This document shows positions 41,256 through 52,246 of a stretch of DNA of 64,000 bases, piece after piece. This stretch comes from Zoroaster sp. YZ-2022 (taxonomy: Eukaryota > Echinodermata > Asteroidea > Forcipulatida > Zoroasteridae). A program made the translations under genes and the position numbers. Position 1 is the first letter of the stretch, and the number at the start of each line of letters is the position of its first letter. The notes under the pieces were generated by a model. That model saw only the letters and a list, made by a program, of their open reading frames with translations. It had not been told where the DNA came from and did not search any database. The stretch is from contig CM055816.1 in assembly GCA_029582265.1 (NCBI GenBank), positions 29,184,366 to 29,248,365 on the forward strand. The letters are read 5' to 3'.

Positions 41256-43288
41256 TGTTGTGTGTTAGTTAAAACCTAAATTCCTTGGTTTTAATTTTCA
41301 AAAGCGATTCTGTAATACGTGTATGTGGGTGCATTGATAGTTACGCACATATGCTTTTCATGACTTTACGGTTTCAAAGCTGGCATACTGTTGTGTGCTG
41401 CTGTATGGTGAGATATTGGCCCCGGGGACATGGCGGTGTTGCATGTACATGTATACATCCAAAAATTCATAATTTATTTTGATAAGAGTAGGATTTCGTT
41501 ATCCGCCGATATCGGAGTAAGAGAATGAACACTGTTGCCCTGCTCTAGTTGTGTGACTCTACACGCTCCATAACAGAAAGAGTAAAATACCCCCCCTCCC
41601 CCCCCCCCCCCCAAACACAACAAAATATGACTCTGGAAAACCCCACTGGAATATCAACAGCCAAAACATAAAGCCCAAGTCAAAATTTCATATCCATGGA
41701 CTGCAATTTTTGCGGGAGCGGCATATTTGCAGAATGCCAACATTGAAATCCCCTGGAGGTGTTGTGCAGAGACTGCACTCCATGCAGGCCTGGTTTTCTC
41801 TCTACTCTCTCTCTCTCTCCCTCCCCTGGTTAAGGCCAAGGAGAGAGTGAGCTAGCCACACAACAGCCCTGCCGAGCCCCAAGTAGATACTGTGGTTTAT
41901 TTTTTCAATTAAGGAAGTTTGCTGAGTGGTGATTGGATTAAGGCAGGTGACTTTTTTCCCCTTCTCTACTGTAGTGTATGGTTTATACATGTACATGTAA
42001 GACCTTGGGATATAAACCCCATGTCTACTGGTAGTAATCACATGGACGCAACTCGATGTTGACAGCCAATGATTCGGAGCTCCGAGGCATGGCTGTTTAA
42101 ACCAATATCACTGTGGTAGTCTTGCGTTCTCTCAGAGGAAGAGTGTGTCGGCCATTTTATCTCCCCCATACAGGATTGACAAGGATACAAAAAGAATCAC
42201 TGGTGAAAAAAAAAAAAAATTCTGAGTTGTGATTGGAGAAAGATCAGATGTATTTGGTTGAAATTTTTTCTGAAGGATTTCCTGTCTTGGGACAGCTACA
42301 TTTATTGAAAAAGAAGCTTTCACCAATGTTTTTTAATTTTTATTGGGGGAATGCATTTTTGGTTTCACCGAGGCAAAGGACAGAGTAGACGAGTGTTGGA
42401 CGTACTTGTTGAATTCAACTGGAGTTTCTTCTTCTTGCATGTCAAGAGTTAGTGGGTTTAGTTTATAGAAGTAACAGTTTACCTTGCAAGCTCCACCAAG
42501 AATCTCGTTTGCTGCTTTGTTGAAGCTAAAATAGAAAAAAAAGCTGAGAAATTGAATGCCAAACTTTTGCTAGCCTTCACATAGAAACTTAATGTACATG
42601 TACATGTACATTTCTCGATTGGTAGTACATGTACCGTATATTAATTCACTGGAAGGCACACTGATGGTTTGTAGTCTACGCCTGCATGAACTTTAGGTAA
42701 AATTCTTCAGAGGTAATTGATAAGTTTCCTGACTTTGTTTTCGTTCAAAGATTGGTACTGGATCAGATTGTCCATACACGGGATCGACAAACAAAACCAT
42801 CCACGTGGATCGGTTTTCATCTCATTCGTGACATTGTTGACTTGTTTTTTATTTACGAGAAGAACCTCTCTTGGTAACTTCTCTTATTGCCATTGGAGCT
42901 ACATCGACTTAACATTGATCATTGTGTGAAGAACAACTCCCTTATACTTATAGTGGTTATCTTCATGTGAAATTCTCCCCATTGCTTTTGCAGTCCACTT
43001 TGATTCCTGCCTGATCGATCCTGCTGGTTCTCTTTGTGCAAATTGATTATTTAGGTAAGTTTGAATTCCTTTCATACACACAATCAATTGCAAAGAAATT
43101 TGGACAATTTTTTTGGTGAAATGTCTGTAAATGCATCCATACTTTGTAAGATGCAAAAGATATACAGTGTACAGAAACCATCGTGTGAAGGTATCGGTTT
43201 ATTTCATTTTGTGGTTAATGAGAAAATTATAATTTGTGAAAATTATTTACGTTATTATGGATGCATTTACTAAATGCATTAAAAAAAA
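41256..43288. other. No gene recognised over 2 kb
   Basis: Poly-C (41586-41613), a CTCTCTCT run (41800-41820) and A-runs. The block near 42480 (AGTAACAGTTTACCTTGCAA, GCTCCACCAAGAATC) recurs diverged at about 58097. AAATGTCTGTAAATGCATCC near 43120 is shared with 45140, 46437 and 58456. ORFs are all under 90 codons without features. Confidence 0.35.
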
Positions 43289-43699
43289 TGAATCGGAGTG
43301 CTAGTTTTAGATTAACTCAGTGACTAAAAATAATACCCCACATGATAAGGTCATATTATCATTGCTGCTGCATAAATGAGCCAGTAATTTTCAGTCACTG
43401 TGTTCATCTTAAACTAGGACACCGATTCCATGCCCTGTTGAAAGTCTGCTCTGATCGTGACGATACTGTCTCATAGCTGCCAACTATTACAAAATTTTCG
43501 TAATTATTACAATTTTTTTTTCTTTCAGGAATTATGAAAGTAGTATAAATTGATTTACGTACATATATGTAGTATGTTTTTGTGTGATTTATTTGGTCAA
43601 GATGACCATCATTTTAGTTTTCACACAAATTGTTATGTCTCGGTCGGTTTCATTACAAATTGGAATTTTGAAATGTTGGCAGCTGTGCTGTCTCTTGAA
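43289..43699. mobile_element. TTAA-type foldback MITE split by a MITE
   Basis: Contains ATCGGAGTGCTAGTTTTAGA and the complementary arm to GTGACGATACTGTCT; interrupted at 43472-43687; resumes CTGTCTCTTGAA. The left end is truncated. Confidence 0.8.
43472..43687. mobile_element. 216-bp MITE, CATAGCTGCCAAC ends, 6-bp duplication CTGTCT
   Basis: Ends CATAGCTGCCAACTATTAC and GAAATGTTGGCAGCTGTG; CTGTCT at 43466-43471 and 43688-43693. Other foldback copies read GATACTGTCC(C/G)TTT uninterrupted. The ends are close to those of the CAGAGATGCCAAC family. Confidence 0.85.
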
Positions 43700-44037
43700 G
43701 TCAAATTCAGTAAGGGAAAATTGTTTTACTGGTTTTACAAATTATGAAAGCAGCCGAGACAAAGCTTTCAAGGGATGTTTGATACCGTCATCAACTAACT
43801 TCACACCAAGTAAGGTTTGTGTCAAACTGTGAGCTGTGTACTTATTTCGAGATAATCGATATATACGTGTAGTGTTTTGTGGCTTAGAAAGACCCAGTAC
43901 ACATTCAGTATAATATCCGTGTGTACGTGTATGTATGTATTCATCTTGAAGTGAAGATACAACATTGGTACATGTAGGAGCCTTCTCCATGAATTAGCTG
44001 TATTTGTTGATTTGTATACGTGCATTCCAAATATTCT

Positions 44038-44374
44038 AATAATAATAATAATGTGGACTTATATAGTGCACGTATCCACCAAACTGGTGCTCAAGGCGCA
44101 TTATATTATTACCCCTGCTGATCAGGCTCATAAATCATTCCTGAAACCATCTCAGCTCCCTGGGGAGTATACAGCTCAATTGCTGCCATTACAGCGCATA
44201 CAGGGCTAATCAAACACAATAACCAACCCCTGGGTGGAGAGAAGCAATTATGGTAAAGTGTCTTGCTCAAGGACACAAGCACCATGGTCGCGGTTGGGAT
44301 TCGAACCCACATTCTGACGACTCGGCCATCAGAACACAAATCCGATTCACCAAACCGCTCGACCATGGCACTCT
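44038..44374 (-). mobile_element. tRNA-headed SINE, minus strand
   Basis: (AAT)n tail, then GTGCACGTATCCACCAAACT, the body with a deletion removing the CCTCACAGGTACCC segment, and the head with GGATTCGAACCC (B box on the reverse strand) and CTCGACCATGGCACTC (A box). Confidence 0.85.
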
Positions 44375-44559
44375 AGGCAGTTCCCAAACTCCCACACCAT
44401 TTTATTATTTTTTTTTAAATCTTATTTAAATACTTACCAAATGGTGGCTATAATTCGCCGCCAAGGCATCCATCAAATGATTTTAATTTGTTCATCTTAC
44501 ACTTTCCATAAAGTATATGCACATTATTTTGGGCCTTAAAACCCTAAACCCCGAATGGT

Positions 44560-45065
44560 TTTGGCTAAGAACCTTCCTGAATCCGCCAAAATCAAACATC
44601 ATGCAGTAGTAACACTACCACCCAACTGTTGGACTTACATGTAGCTGGAATTGGGACACCCGGCCCCCATGTAAAGTATCCCCTTCTGGGCTATACAGTA
44701 CCGAGTCCATCAAAATACAACACCATGCAGTAACACTACCACCCAACTGTTGGACTTACATGTAGATGGAATTGGGACACCCAGCCCCATGTAAAGTATC
44801 CCTGTCTGGGCTATACAGTACTGAGTCCATCAAAATACAACACCATGCAGTAACACTACCACCCAACTGTTGGACTTAGCTGGAATTGGGACACCCAGCC
44901 CCATGTAAAGTATCCCTGTCTGGGCTATACAGTACCGAGTCCATCAAAATACAACACCATGCAGTAACACTACCACCCAACTGTTGGACTTAGATGGAAT
45001 TGGGACACCCGGCCCCATGTAAAGTATCCCTGTCTGGGCTATACAGTACTGAGTCCATCAAAATA
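44560..45065. repeat. Tandem repeat, about 117-bp unit, 4-5 copies
   Basis: Units contain GAGTCCATCAAAATACAACA, CCATGCAGTAACACTACCAC and CCCAACTGTTGGACTTA, starting near 44701, 44820, 44935 and 45051; a diverged unit begins at 44580. Confidence 0.95.
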
Positions 45066-45975
45066 CAACAGCACCAGCCATTGGCCGTTTGATGGGTTTG
45101 GGGTTGTTATGGTTTTTTAAGGACGTATACACTTGTGGTAAAATGTCTGTAAATGTTTATTTCTAACTTCTAAGAATCAAGATATTTGTATAAAAAACCA
45201 GACTGTGACAGTTTCAGCTTAAAATCATTGTTCACTAACAAGGAATTTGTGAAAATGCAAATTAAGATTTCTGTCTTCGGATGTCAGAAAATTCATTTTA
45301 GAAATGATTTATGTAATTTTACTAGAATGATAGCACTTGATGAGAAAGAAATATTTCATCTATCTAGGATGTTTGGTACATGATTATCAACTTTATACCA
45401 AGTACACTTTATTTAAAAACTGATCATTTATCACGATAGTTTGTCAAGATATCTAATACTATATCCGCTCAGTGCACATCATAGCCCTCTAGCGGTGAAT
45501 TTACACCCAGTATCTTGATGATAGCCACTTTTGCGTCATGTGAGCGTTGTGCGTACACTTTATGTGCGTATGTTATGGAACTAAGTGCGCGTATGTACTT
45601 CTGCCAGCCAATGATCGCTGGAGATATTCTGCACGTACGCACTTCAACTGCAAAATACGCCAAACGCGACGCACTATCGCTGCCCTTTTGCCCACAGTGA
45701 TCTAACAACATGTGCCTTCAACAGCTCATGCACGGTGTGAATAATAAGTGTAGTGTAAAAGTGGGAGTAAGTCATTCAAAAAATATTTATACAAATATTT
45801 GGTTCAATGTTCAACTCTATTCCCACTGCCTTCACGTTCAATCCATCCCCAACTGATGTCTGACCTTTCCATGACCCTAATCAGAAACTATTTGTTCTGT
45901 CCTTATCCCAGGACATGAGAATCGATAAAACACTCCCCAAAAAACAAACACTACCACCTCTTAATTCCCCCCCTC
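45066..45975. other. No gene recognised; one dispersed-motif copy
   Basis: The dispersed motif appears as GGATGTTTGGTACATGATTA-TCAACTTTATACCAAG at about 45367-45402. A GTGCGTA-rich patch follows at 45550-45650. Confidence 0.35.
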
Positions 45976-46266
45976 TTGCAGTCTCCGGCCGACCCCCGAC
46001 GCAAATTCAATTACGGTCGATTCCCTGGCTTAATTTTTTTTTTTTTTTTTCATTTCTGTTCATACCTGGGCCCCTACTGCCCCTGCCAAGTCGGCAAACC
46101 CTCTACAGAGGAACAGTTACAGTTTACATGTCAGATGGAATCAGCCCAGGAATGCATCATAGGATGCTGTTGCCGCGGCGACGCATGCAGGGGAGATGTT
46201 TTGGGGCTGGCGGGCTGCTGGGCTTGCCATCTTAACAGCAGCTGGGGCATGAAAATAACACATTAA
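45976..46266 (+). CDS. Small Cys-rich ORF or exon, unknown
   Basis: A 96-codon ORF whose second half is cysteine-rich: YCPCQVGKPSTEEQLQFTCQ, then ECIIGCCCRGDACRG and GCWACHLN, with about ten Cys in 60 residues. A polypyrimidine tract (46027-46050) precedes this part, so it could be the 3' terminal exon of a spliced gene, with the N-terminal half of the ORF being intron. GC content is higher than nearby. No repeat explains it. I cannot assign a family, and a chance ORF is possible. Confidence 0.3.
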   Translation: MQSPADPRRKFNYGRFPGLIFFFFFHFCSYLGPYCPCQVGKPSTEEQLQFTCQMESAQECIIGCCCRGDACRGDVLGLAGCWACHLNSSWGMKITH

Positions 46267-46499
46267 GGAGAATTTGTGGATCGCATTATTCTTCTGTCCA
46301 GTCCTCTATAAAAATATCTTCTCTGATTGAGTCCGCTGGAGAACTGGATACTTAAGAAATCTGAATGTTGTCGCATGGCAGCAGCTGCAAGTTTATCAAA
46401 ACTTGCTTAAACCTTGAAGCTGGTATTATGTACTAAATGTCTGTAAAATGCATCTATACTATGTAAGAAACAATATACATATTAATGAGTTCTTTTGGG

Positions 46500-46690
46500 T
46501 ACAACATGTAATAATCTCTTCTTGGAAGAAGTGGTCGTCAGGAGACGATGGCTAGAGGTTGTTGAGAACAAACCAACCGGCTCTTATCAGAGCCATCACT
46601 TCTTCCGACATGAGATCATTACATGGTGTACCCGCAAGAACTCAATAACATCTACTGTATCTCCACCATGCAAAGCCTCAAATCCTAAAT
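46500..46690 (+). mobile_element. Diverged retroelement 3' region
   Basis: GAAGTGGTCGTCAGGAGACG is followed by AACAAACCAACCGGCTCTTA, TTACATGGTGTACCCGCAAG and CTCCACCATGCAAAGCCTCA, a diverged relative of the element at 58494 and 37473. Confidence 0.6.
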
Positions 46691-46857
46691 CAGTGTACAG
46701 TTATGTACAGAAACCAACCTACATGTACATGTACGTGTGTAAACGTTTCAGTTTATTTCATTGTGTCGTTAACCGGATAATCGTGAAAATGCATTGGATT
46801 TCTTTTGCAGAAGCAGAATTATTGTCTCATGAAGTCGAAAATTTAGTTGGGAAATTA

Positions 46858-46940
46858 TAATAATAATAATAATAATAACAGGAATTTATAAAGCGCCTTT
46901 GCCAAAGGATTTCAAATTGCCAAAGGATTTCAAATTGCTT
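46858..46940. repeat. (AAT)n with TTATAAAGCGCC tail-like sequence
   Basis: (TAA)n then GGAATTTATAAAGCGCCTTT and a local duplication of GCCAAAGGATTTCAAATT. It resembles an inverted LINE/SINE tail. Confidence 0.6.
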
Positions 46941-47006
46941 GACTAATTTTAATAAACATCTCATCTGACAAAAATATTTCAAATGTATGCACCATTATCA
47001 GCTTAA

Positions 47007-47261
47007 CCAGTTCGCGTCGGGAATAAAAAAGTTTTTCTGGGCCCCTGTGCGGGTTTCTTTTCCCCACACAAACACGTTAATGGAGGCTTCCACAGCACGT
47101 GGCCACGGTCTACCGAGCATGTCACTGTACACTCGGCTCGTTGCCACGTCAACCGAGCATGCATACAAATATTCCGGAGTTTCCTCTGGCGTGTATAGAC
47201 GCTCTCCGATCCGTGGTGCAAAAAAAAATTCCGTGTATACACGGCCTCCGACGCGAACTGG
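47007..47261. mobile_element. TTAA MITE (CCAGTTCGC family), complete
   Basis: Starts CCAGTTCGCGTCGGGAATAA and ends CCGACGCGAACTGG, with TTAA at 47003-47006 and 47262-47265. Closest to the 8965 copy and provides its empty site near 47121-47132. Confidence 0.95.
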
Positions 47262-47349
47262 TTAAAACACCAAATTATTTTCACATACATGTAATATATA
47301 ATTGTGATTTTTTTTTGAAAGATAACTAATAGCTTTAACTTGCTGTAAG

Positions 47350-48170
47350 GTTAATACTGAACAAGAACAGGCGTATCCACACCATTCACCCCCATGGTCT
47401 CAACATACAGGAAGGGAATGACTAATTTCCCCCTTTTTTTCTCATTTTTTCTTTCTCCACAGACATTGTTACATTTATTTTACATTTGTTTCACATTTGC
47501 TTGTTAGTGTATTCGTCGATTTTGTTTTACTCCCCCTGCCTGACTCGTTGCTTTTCACTAATCTCATAATCTCTTCCAACCAAAAACTCCTGGTACCTCT
47601 TCATTTAACTATGTAATCATTTATGTTTTTGTGTGGCCTTTTTGGGAAAGAATGTTGAACACAACTGCCACTTTACTTTTTTGTGGATCAGGCGTGTCCA
47701 CGCTATTCCGCCCCATGGTCTCAACATACAGGAAGGGAATGACTAATTTCCCCTTTTTTTCTCCCTTTTTTTTCTTTCGCCACAGACATTTTTCCATTTG
47801 TTTTTCCATTTGTTTTTCCATTTGTTTCGCTTGTTGGTTTATTTGTCCTGTTCATTGCTTTTCACTAATCTCATAATCTCATAATCTCTTCTTCCAGCCA
47901 AAACTCCTGGTACCTCTATTCCTTCTTTAATCCCTCTTTTGCTCCGGTCCCAGGACCAGTACATGACTATGCGTTTTATATCTTCTTCTTCTTTTGTGTT
48001 CATTTCACACCGAGACTAACTTGTAACTCTCTTACAGTATGTTTATTTATGTACCTTGTTTTTTCCTGTCTCGCTTTGCCTTTGAGAAAGAACCTGCTAG
48101 GTTCGAAACGTAAGGCCAATAACATTTACTTTGCAAGAACAAATCAGTTAGGCTTGGGGCTTATTTTATT
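47350..48170 (+). mobile_element. Retroelement 3' region, second hammerhead-like family
   Basis: CCCATGGTCTCAACATACAG and GGAAGGGAATGACTAATTTC occur twice (47392 and 47713), followed by CACAGACATTTTTCCATTTG, TCACTAATCTCATAATCTC and CAAAACTCCTGGTACCTC. It ends in CCTTTGAGAAAGAACCTGCT, AGGTTCGAAACGTAAGGCC. The inverted counterpart lies at 57070-57930. Confidence 0.65.
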
Positions 48171-48186
48171 GTATATATCCCAAATC

Positions 48187-48409
48187 CAGAGATGCCAACA
48201 TTTACGCTTTATCCGTAATATTTACGATTTATTGAGTCCAATTACGATTGTACGATCCTTGTATCAATTTTTGGCCGGCCGTGAAACCAACGATGTAAAG
48301 AATCACATGTGTTTACGGCACGCGCACCGTAGTTCATCAGCTGTTTACACGACGAAAACCTTTCGTTAGGCGAATTACTCTTTTTCAATTTGGAATGTTG
48401 GCATCTCTG
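48187..48409. mobile_element. 223-bp MITE, CAGAGATGCCAACAT ends, 6-bp duplication CAAATC
   Basis: CAGAGATGCCAACATTTACG and GGAATGTTGGCATCTCTG; CAAATC at 48181-48186 and 48410-48415. A short relative of the 1.1-kb element at 38974, with the same ACGATT-rich left subterminal region. Confidence 0.85.
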
Positions 48410-48415
48410 CAAATC

Positions 48416-49117
48416 CCAGTGAAACTGACTCACCTGAACATGTAGAGTACAGTAATTGTGTTAAGTCAGTGTGCTGGTGGAAATAAGGTTCATAAATAGA
48501 CATATAATTGCTTGAATTGTTTTTTAAAAAAATAGCTGTATTACTTAAGGAGCTCCTTTGTCCATAGCAGGTTTGACGTCTTTGCAGGTGTCTAAGAGGA
48601 AAAAAAATAATATCTGCATGTTACTTTCTTTCAAATGAATCATTTGAAATGAACAAAACTATCTTCTGTCACAAATCCTGCCCACTGGGTGGGCCCTTTC
48701 CTTTTCACCGCTGCTGTCACGCTTCCATATTTGACAATTTCCAATTTGGTTTTGCTAGAAAAACCCAGTGTTGGTAATGCCAAGACCACACAACAAGGGA
48801 GTCTTGTACTTATGTAGTCATCTGCACTGGAAGTAGGCATACAGTGGAGGTCCAAATACGGAACCTTGGGGAACCCCTGCTGTAAAGCTGAACAGCTCCC
48901 TCATGAGATACCTGGCGTGAATTCCACATTAAATCAATAATGCATTTCTGGCCAAATCAAATTTGAGAAAAAGATTAAGGCAGAAAAAAAAAATTCTGTA
49001 CATAATTGAATTTTTTTCTTTTCTGTCAGCGTAACAAATTAAAATGTGAAGTATGTGTGTGCGTATGGTGTGCGTATGTGATTGCACATACTGTAGTATG
49101 AATTGATGTCAATTTAC
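48416..49117. other. No gene recognised
   Basis: ORF of 71 codons (48640-48855, minus) without features; A-run at about 48986. Confidence 0.35.
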
Positions 49118-49121
49118 TTCA

Positions 49122-49691
49122 AGGGGCAGTATCATCATGATCAACAGGGCATGGAATTGGAGTGCTATTTTTGGATTAACTGTGTTCATCTTAAACTAGG
49201 ACACTAACTCCATGCCCTGTTGAAAGTCTGCTTTGATCAGGACGAGTGCCCCTTTCAGGGATGCCAGTTTTCCCGGCTGTTGCCGGAATTCCGGCTTTTT
49301 CATATTTTCCCCAAAGAAATCTGGTGCTTTGTCTTTCGTCCATGGTGGGAAAAAATTTGCCTTTGTGTGTGTGGGTCCATGTGTGTCTGTTGTATGTATC
49401 TGTTATATTGATTGCAAACGTGATCATAAAGATTGTATTTTGCGGCCCTCATTTTCTGAAATTTTTTGACTGATTTTACTCAACTTGGGTACCATAATGG
49501 AGGTTGGAAGAGGTTTGGATCTGGAAAAAAAAATCGATGCTAGTGTAAAGAACAGGTTCATTTGGCGTTGGCTTGAATCAAAAGACAACGAGGGATATTT
49601 TCTTTCCATGCGATGAATGAATGTTCGCTCTTCCTTTGCGGGAAATTTTTCTTCCGGCTCTGGAGCAAAGAGCTACTGGCATCCCAGCCCT
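49122..49691. mobile_element. TTAA-type foldback MITE split by a MITE
   Basis: AGGGGCAGTATCATCATGAT after TTCA, then CAACAGGGCATGGAATTGGA; the palindrome is internally shortened. Interrupted at 49256-49687. The right end CCCT is followed by TTAA (49692-49695). Confidence 0.8.
49256..49687. mobile_element. 432-bp MITE, CAGGGATGCCAGT ends, 6-bp duplication CCCTTT
   Basis: CAGGGATGCCAGTTTTCCC at the left; the reverse of the right end is CTGGGATGCCAGTAGCTC. CCCTTT at 49250-49255 and 49688-49693. The foldback host normally reads GTCCCTTTAA here. Several overlapping ORFs of 61-78 codons inside are unsupported. Confidence 0.85.
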
Positions 49692-49695
49692 TTAA

Positions 49696-50529
49696 AATAA
49701 GGTTTAAATTAACAAATTGTGTATTTGATACCTAGTACATTGTAGTATGGTTGCCTTATTTATTTCTTATTTATTAGTTTTACCCCTTCCATTCCCATTA
49801 CTATTAACTTTATCAGTACTTAGAAACTTTTGGTCCTCTGTTTTTGAGGGGGTGTATGTAAAATGTCTTTCGTTACTTTAGGCATTCGTATTTTGAAGGT
49901 CTCAGAATTCATTACCTGGTGACATTTCCCCCATCTTTTCCCACAAGAAAATGAAGAAAATGTATTTTTGTTTTGCTTGAAGCATCAGTCCGTCTTAATG
50001 TCTCAGAAATTATTTACCATTGACATTTTCTTACCTCCCACCCCCTCCCCCATAGTGAAGAAAATGTCTCGTTCCTTGCAGCGTTTATGGTATAAATGTC
50101 TTGGGAACCTTTTGTAGATGATGTTTTCTCCTTTTTCTGTCTTCCTTTTTTCTGATTTTTTTTTTGGAGGGGTGGGGGAAGAAACAGCCTTTCGGCGATT
50201 GGGGCAATTCATGTTTTGACATTTCTTGGAAACCATTTACCGGTGTTTTTCCATCAATCGATAATGCATTAAGATTTTCAATTTCTGAAGACTCCAAGAC
50301 TTCATTTGACTGTGAGAGAGCGATAATGGCATGTTATTGATGCTAAAGATTAATTCCTCCCGGCAGACACATTAATGAATCCAATTATAACGTGGGTTTT
50401 CTTACATTTTCTCTGATCTAAATTGCTTAGTGTGCTTTCCGTGTTTTTATAAAGTCTCCGATTTTGTCGCCAGCCATTTGTTATGTCTTTATCGCTGGCT
50501 TTTGTCCTTGCTTTTTGTCTTAGAGTAGT
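49696..50529. other. No gene recognised
   Basis: T-rich, stop-rich DNA. ATTTCTTGGAAACCATTTAC and TGTCTCAGAAATTATTTACC hint at an old degenerate tandem pattern across 49900-50250. Confidence 0.35.
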
Positions 50530-50965
50530 TGTTCTTTTGGTCTGGTTTGTGAATTTCCAGGTGTGTTGTTTGTCTTTTGTCTCCAAAGCTGTCTCTTGTC
50601 ACGGCCTTGTTGTTGATTTTGTCTAACTTCTAAGTACATACTATGTACATACATGTACAGTAGTTGTTCTTTTGTCTTGTTCTGGGCTGTGAGTTTCCCC
50701 GGTGTTTGTTGGTCTTTTGTCGTTGTAGCGGGCTCGTGTACCTGTCTTGTCTTTGGTTTTTCTTTTGTCTCATTCTGGTTTGTGAATTTCCAGGTGTGTT
50801 GTTTGTCTTTTGTCTCCAATGCTGTCTCTTGAGACGGCCTTGTCTTCGCTTTTGTCTTCATTGTTCTTTTGTCTCATTCTGTTTTGTGAATTTCCAGGTG
50901 TGTTGTTTGTCTTTTGTCTCCAAAGCTGTCTCTTGAGACGGCTTTGTCTTTGCTTTCGTCTTAGT
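50530..50965. repeat. Degenerate tandem repeat, about 120-bp unit
   Basis: GTTTGTGAATTTCCAGGTGT followed by GTTGTTTGTCTTTTGTCTCC and AAAGCTGTCTCTTGAGACGG recurs at about 50547, 50779 and 50884, with a diverged unit between. A further trace is at 51270-51330. Confidence 0.85.
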
Positions 50966-50980
50966 TCTTGTCTCAGTTTA

Positions 50981-51262
50981 GGCCTGTGATTTCAGGATTT
51001 TTTACACATCTCCCTTTGCCTCAAAATTTTCATGAAAGAAGAGAAGTAGCCACCAAGGAAAGAAAGAAGTAGCCTGTATTGTGTCCAAACCTATGGTTTC
51101 TTGTTTGTGGGGATGTGGAGAGTCTGTAAAACCTCCAAAATTAAACATCCAGGAGGTTCAGGGGGCTTTGTCCTCTAGACCAAAGGGAGACCTAGACCTG
51201 CTACCCATTTTTCAGGATTTTTTACTTTTGTCAAAAATACGGTACACCCCAGTTATTCTTTT
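50981..51262. mobile_element. hAT-like MITE copy (GGCCTGTGATTTCAGG family)
   Basis: GGCCTGTGATTTCAGGATTT at the left, the shared body (AAGAAGTAGCCTGTATTGTG, CTCTAGACCAAAGGGAGACC) and TACGGTACACCCCAG at the right. Inserted within the 120-bp tandem region. Target duplication unclear. Confidence 0.6.
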
Positions 51263-51429
51263 GTCTTGTTCCGGTTTTCGAATTTCCAGGTATTTTGTTT
51301 GTCGTTTTTGCTGACTCATGTACCTGTCTTGTCATTGATTTTTTCTTTATTCTTTTTGCCTCGTACAGGTTTCTGAAATTTTAGGTGTTTATTTGTCTCA
51401 ATCCCCTGACCCTTGTCTCTTGTCTCTTG

Positions 51430-51510
51430 TCTCTAGACAGAAAGATTTCAAGGAATGTTTGATACCATCATCAACTTAAATAGCACCAAGTAAGTTTCAT
51501 GACATTCTGT
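51430..51510. repeat. Dispersed GATGTTTGATACCATCATCA motif copy
   Basis: CAGAAAGATTTCAAGGAATG then TTTGATACCATCATCAACTT and CACCAAGTAAGTTT, closely matched at 43770 and 63790. Confidence 0.6.
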
Positions 51511-51731
51511 TGATCAAATATACTGAGACGCAATAGAAACTTACCACTTGTTTTGGAATAGCATAAAATTGTAATGGTTCAAAATAAGACAACACAACAA
51601 TTTGGATTAGAAATGTTGGCATTTTATTGAGGAAATGTCCACGTTTTGTCCACTGTACTCGATCCCATCTGTATCCACTTCACCGCGAGTGCACATATTA
51701 CATTTGTGCATTGTGATTACTGATAATTTAA

Positions 51732-52242
51732 AGAGGCACTCTAAGGTCAAATTCAGTTTTGTGATGCACTCATTTTCCAATAGATAGAGTCCTTATTAAA
51801 GTGTGAAAAAAATTACAAGTCTCTAACTTCACTTTAAAGTTGTGTTACATATCATTTTATTTGATACCCTTTCAGAGCGATATTTGAAACATGACGTCAC
51901 TATTTTCTTACGGTAAATGAGTCTGTAACATTCCATACAGGAATTTTTTGTTTGTCAAAAAGTCAATTTCAACGCCGATTTGATCAAATATTGTGGAGAA
52001 TCAGGAATGAACTGCAAATTCACCGTACAAAAATGTAGAGATCCATTTATTTGAAATGTGACGTCACTGTTGTATTTGGATGTTAACAAATTTCACACAG
52101 GAAGGTTATCACATAAAATTACATTTTACATCACTTGAACGTGAGGTTAGAGACTAATTTTTTTTGGTAATTTTTTCACACTTTAATAAGGACTCTAGTT
52201 ATTGGAAAATCACAAAACTAAATTTGACCTTAGAGCCCCTCT
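51732..52242. mobile_element. TTAA element with about 110-bp inverted ends
   Basis: AGAGGCACTCTAAGGTCAAA at the left and (reverse strand) AGAGGGGCTCTAAGGTCAAA at the right; TTAA at 51728-51731 and 52243-52246. Inverted similarity extends through GTCCTTATTAAAGTGTGAAA. Ends read TTAAAGRGG, near the T2/Kolobok-type TTAAAGGRR signature. 511 bp, non-coding. Confidence 0.85.
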
Positions 52243-52246
52243 TTAA

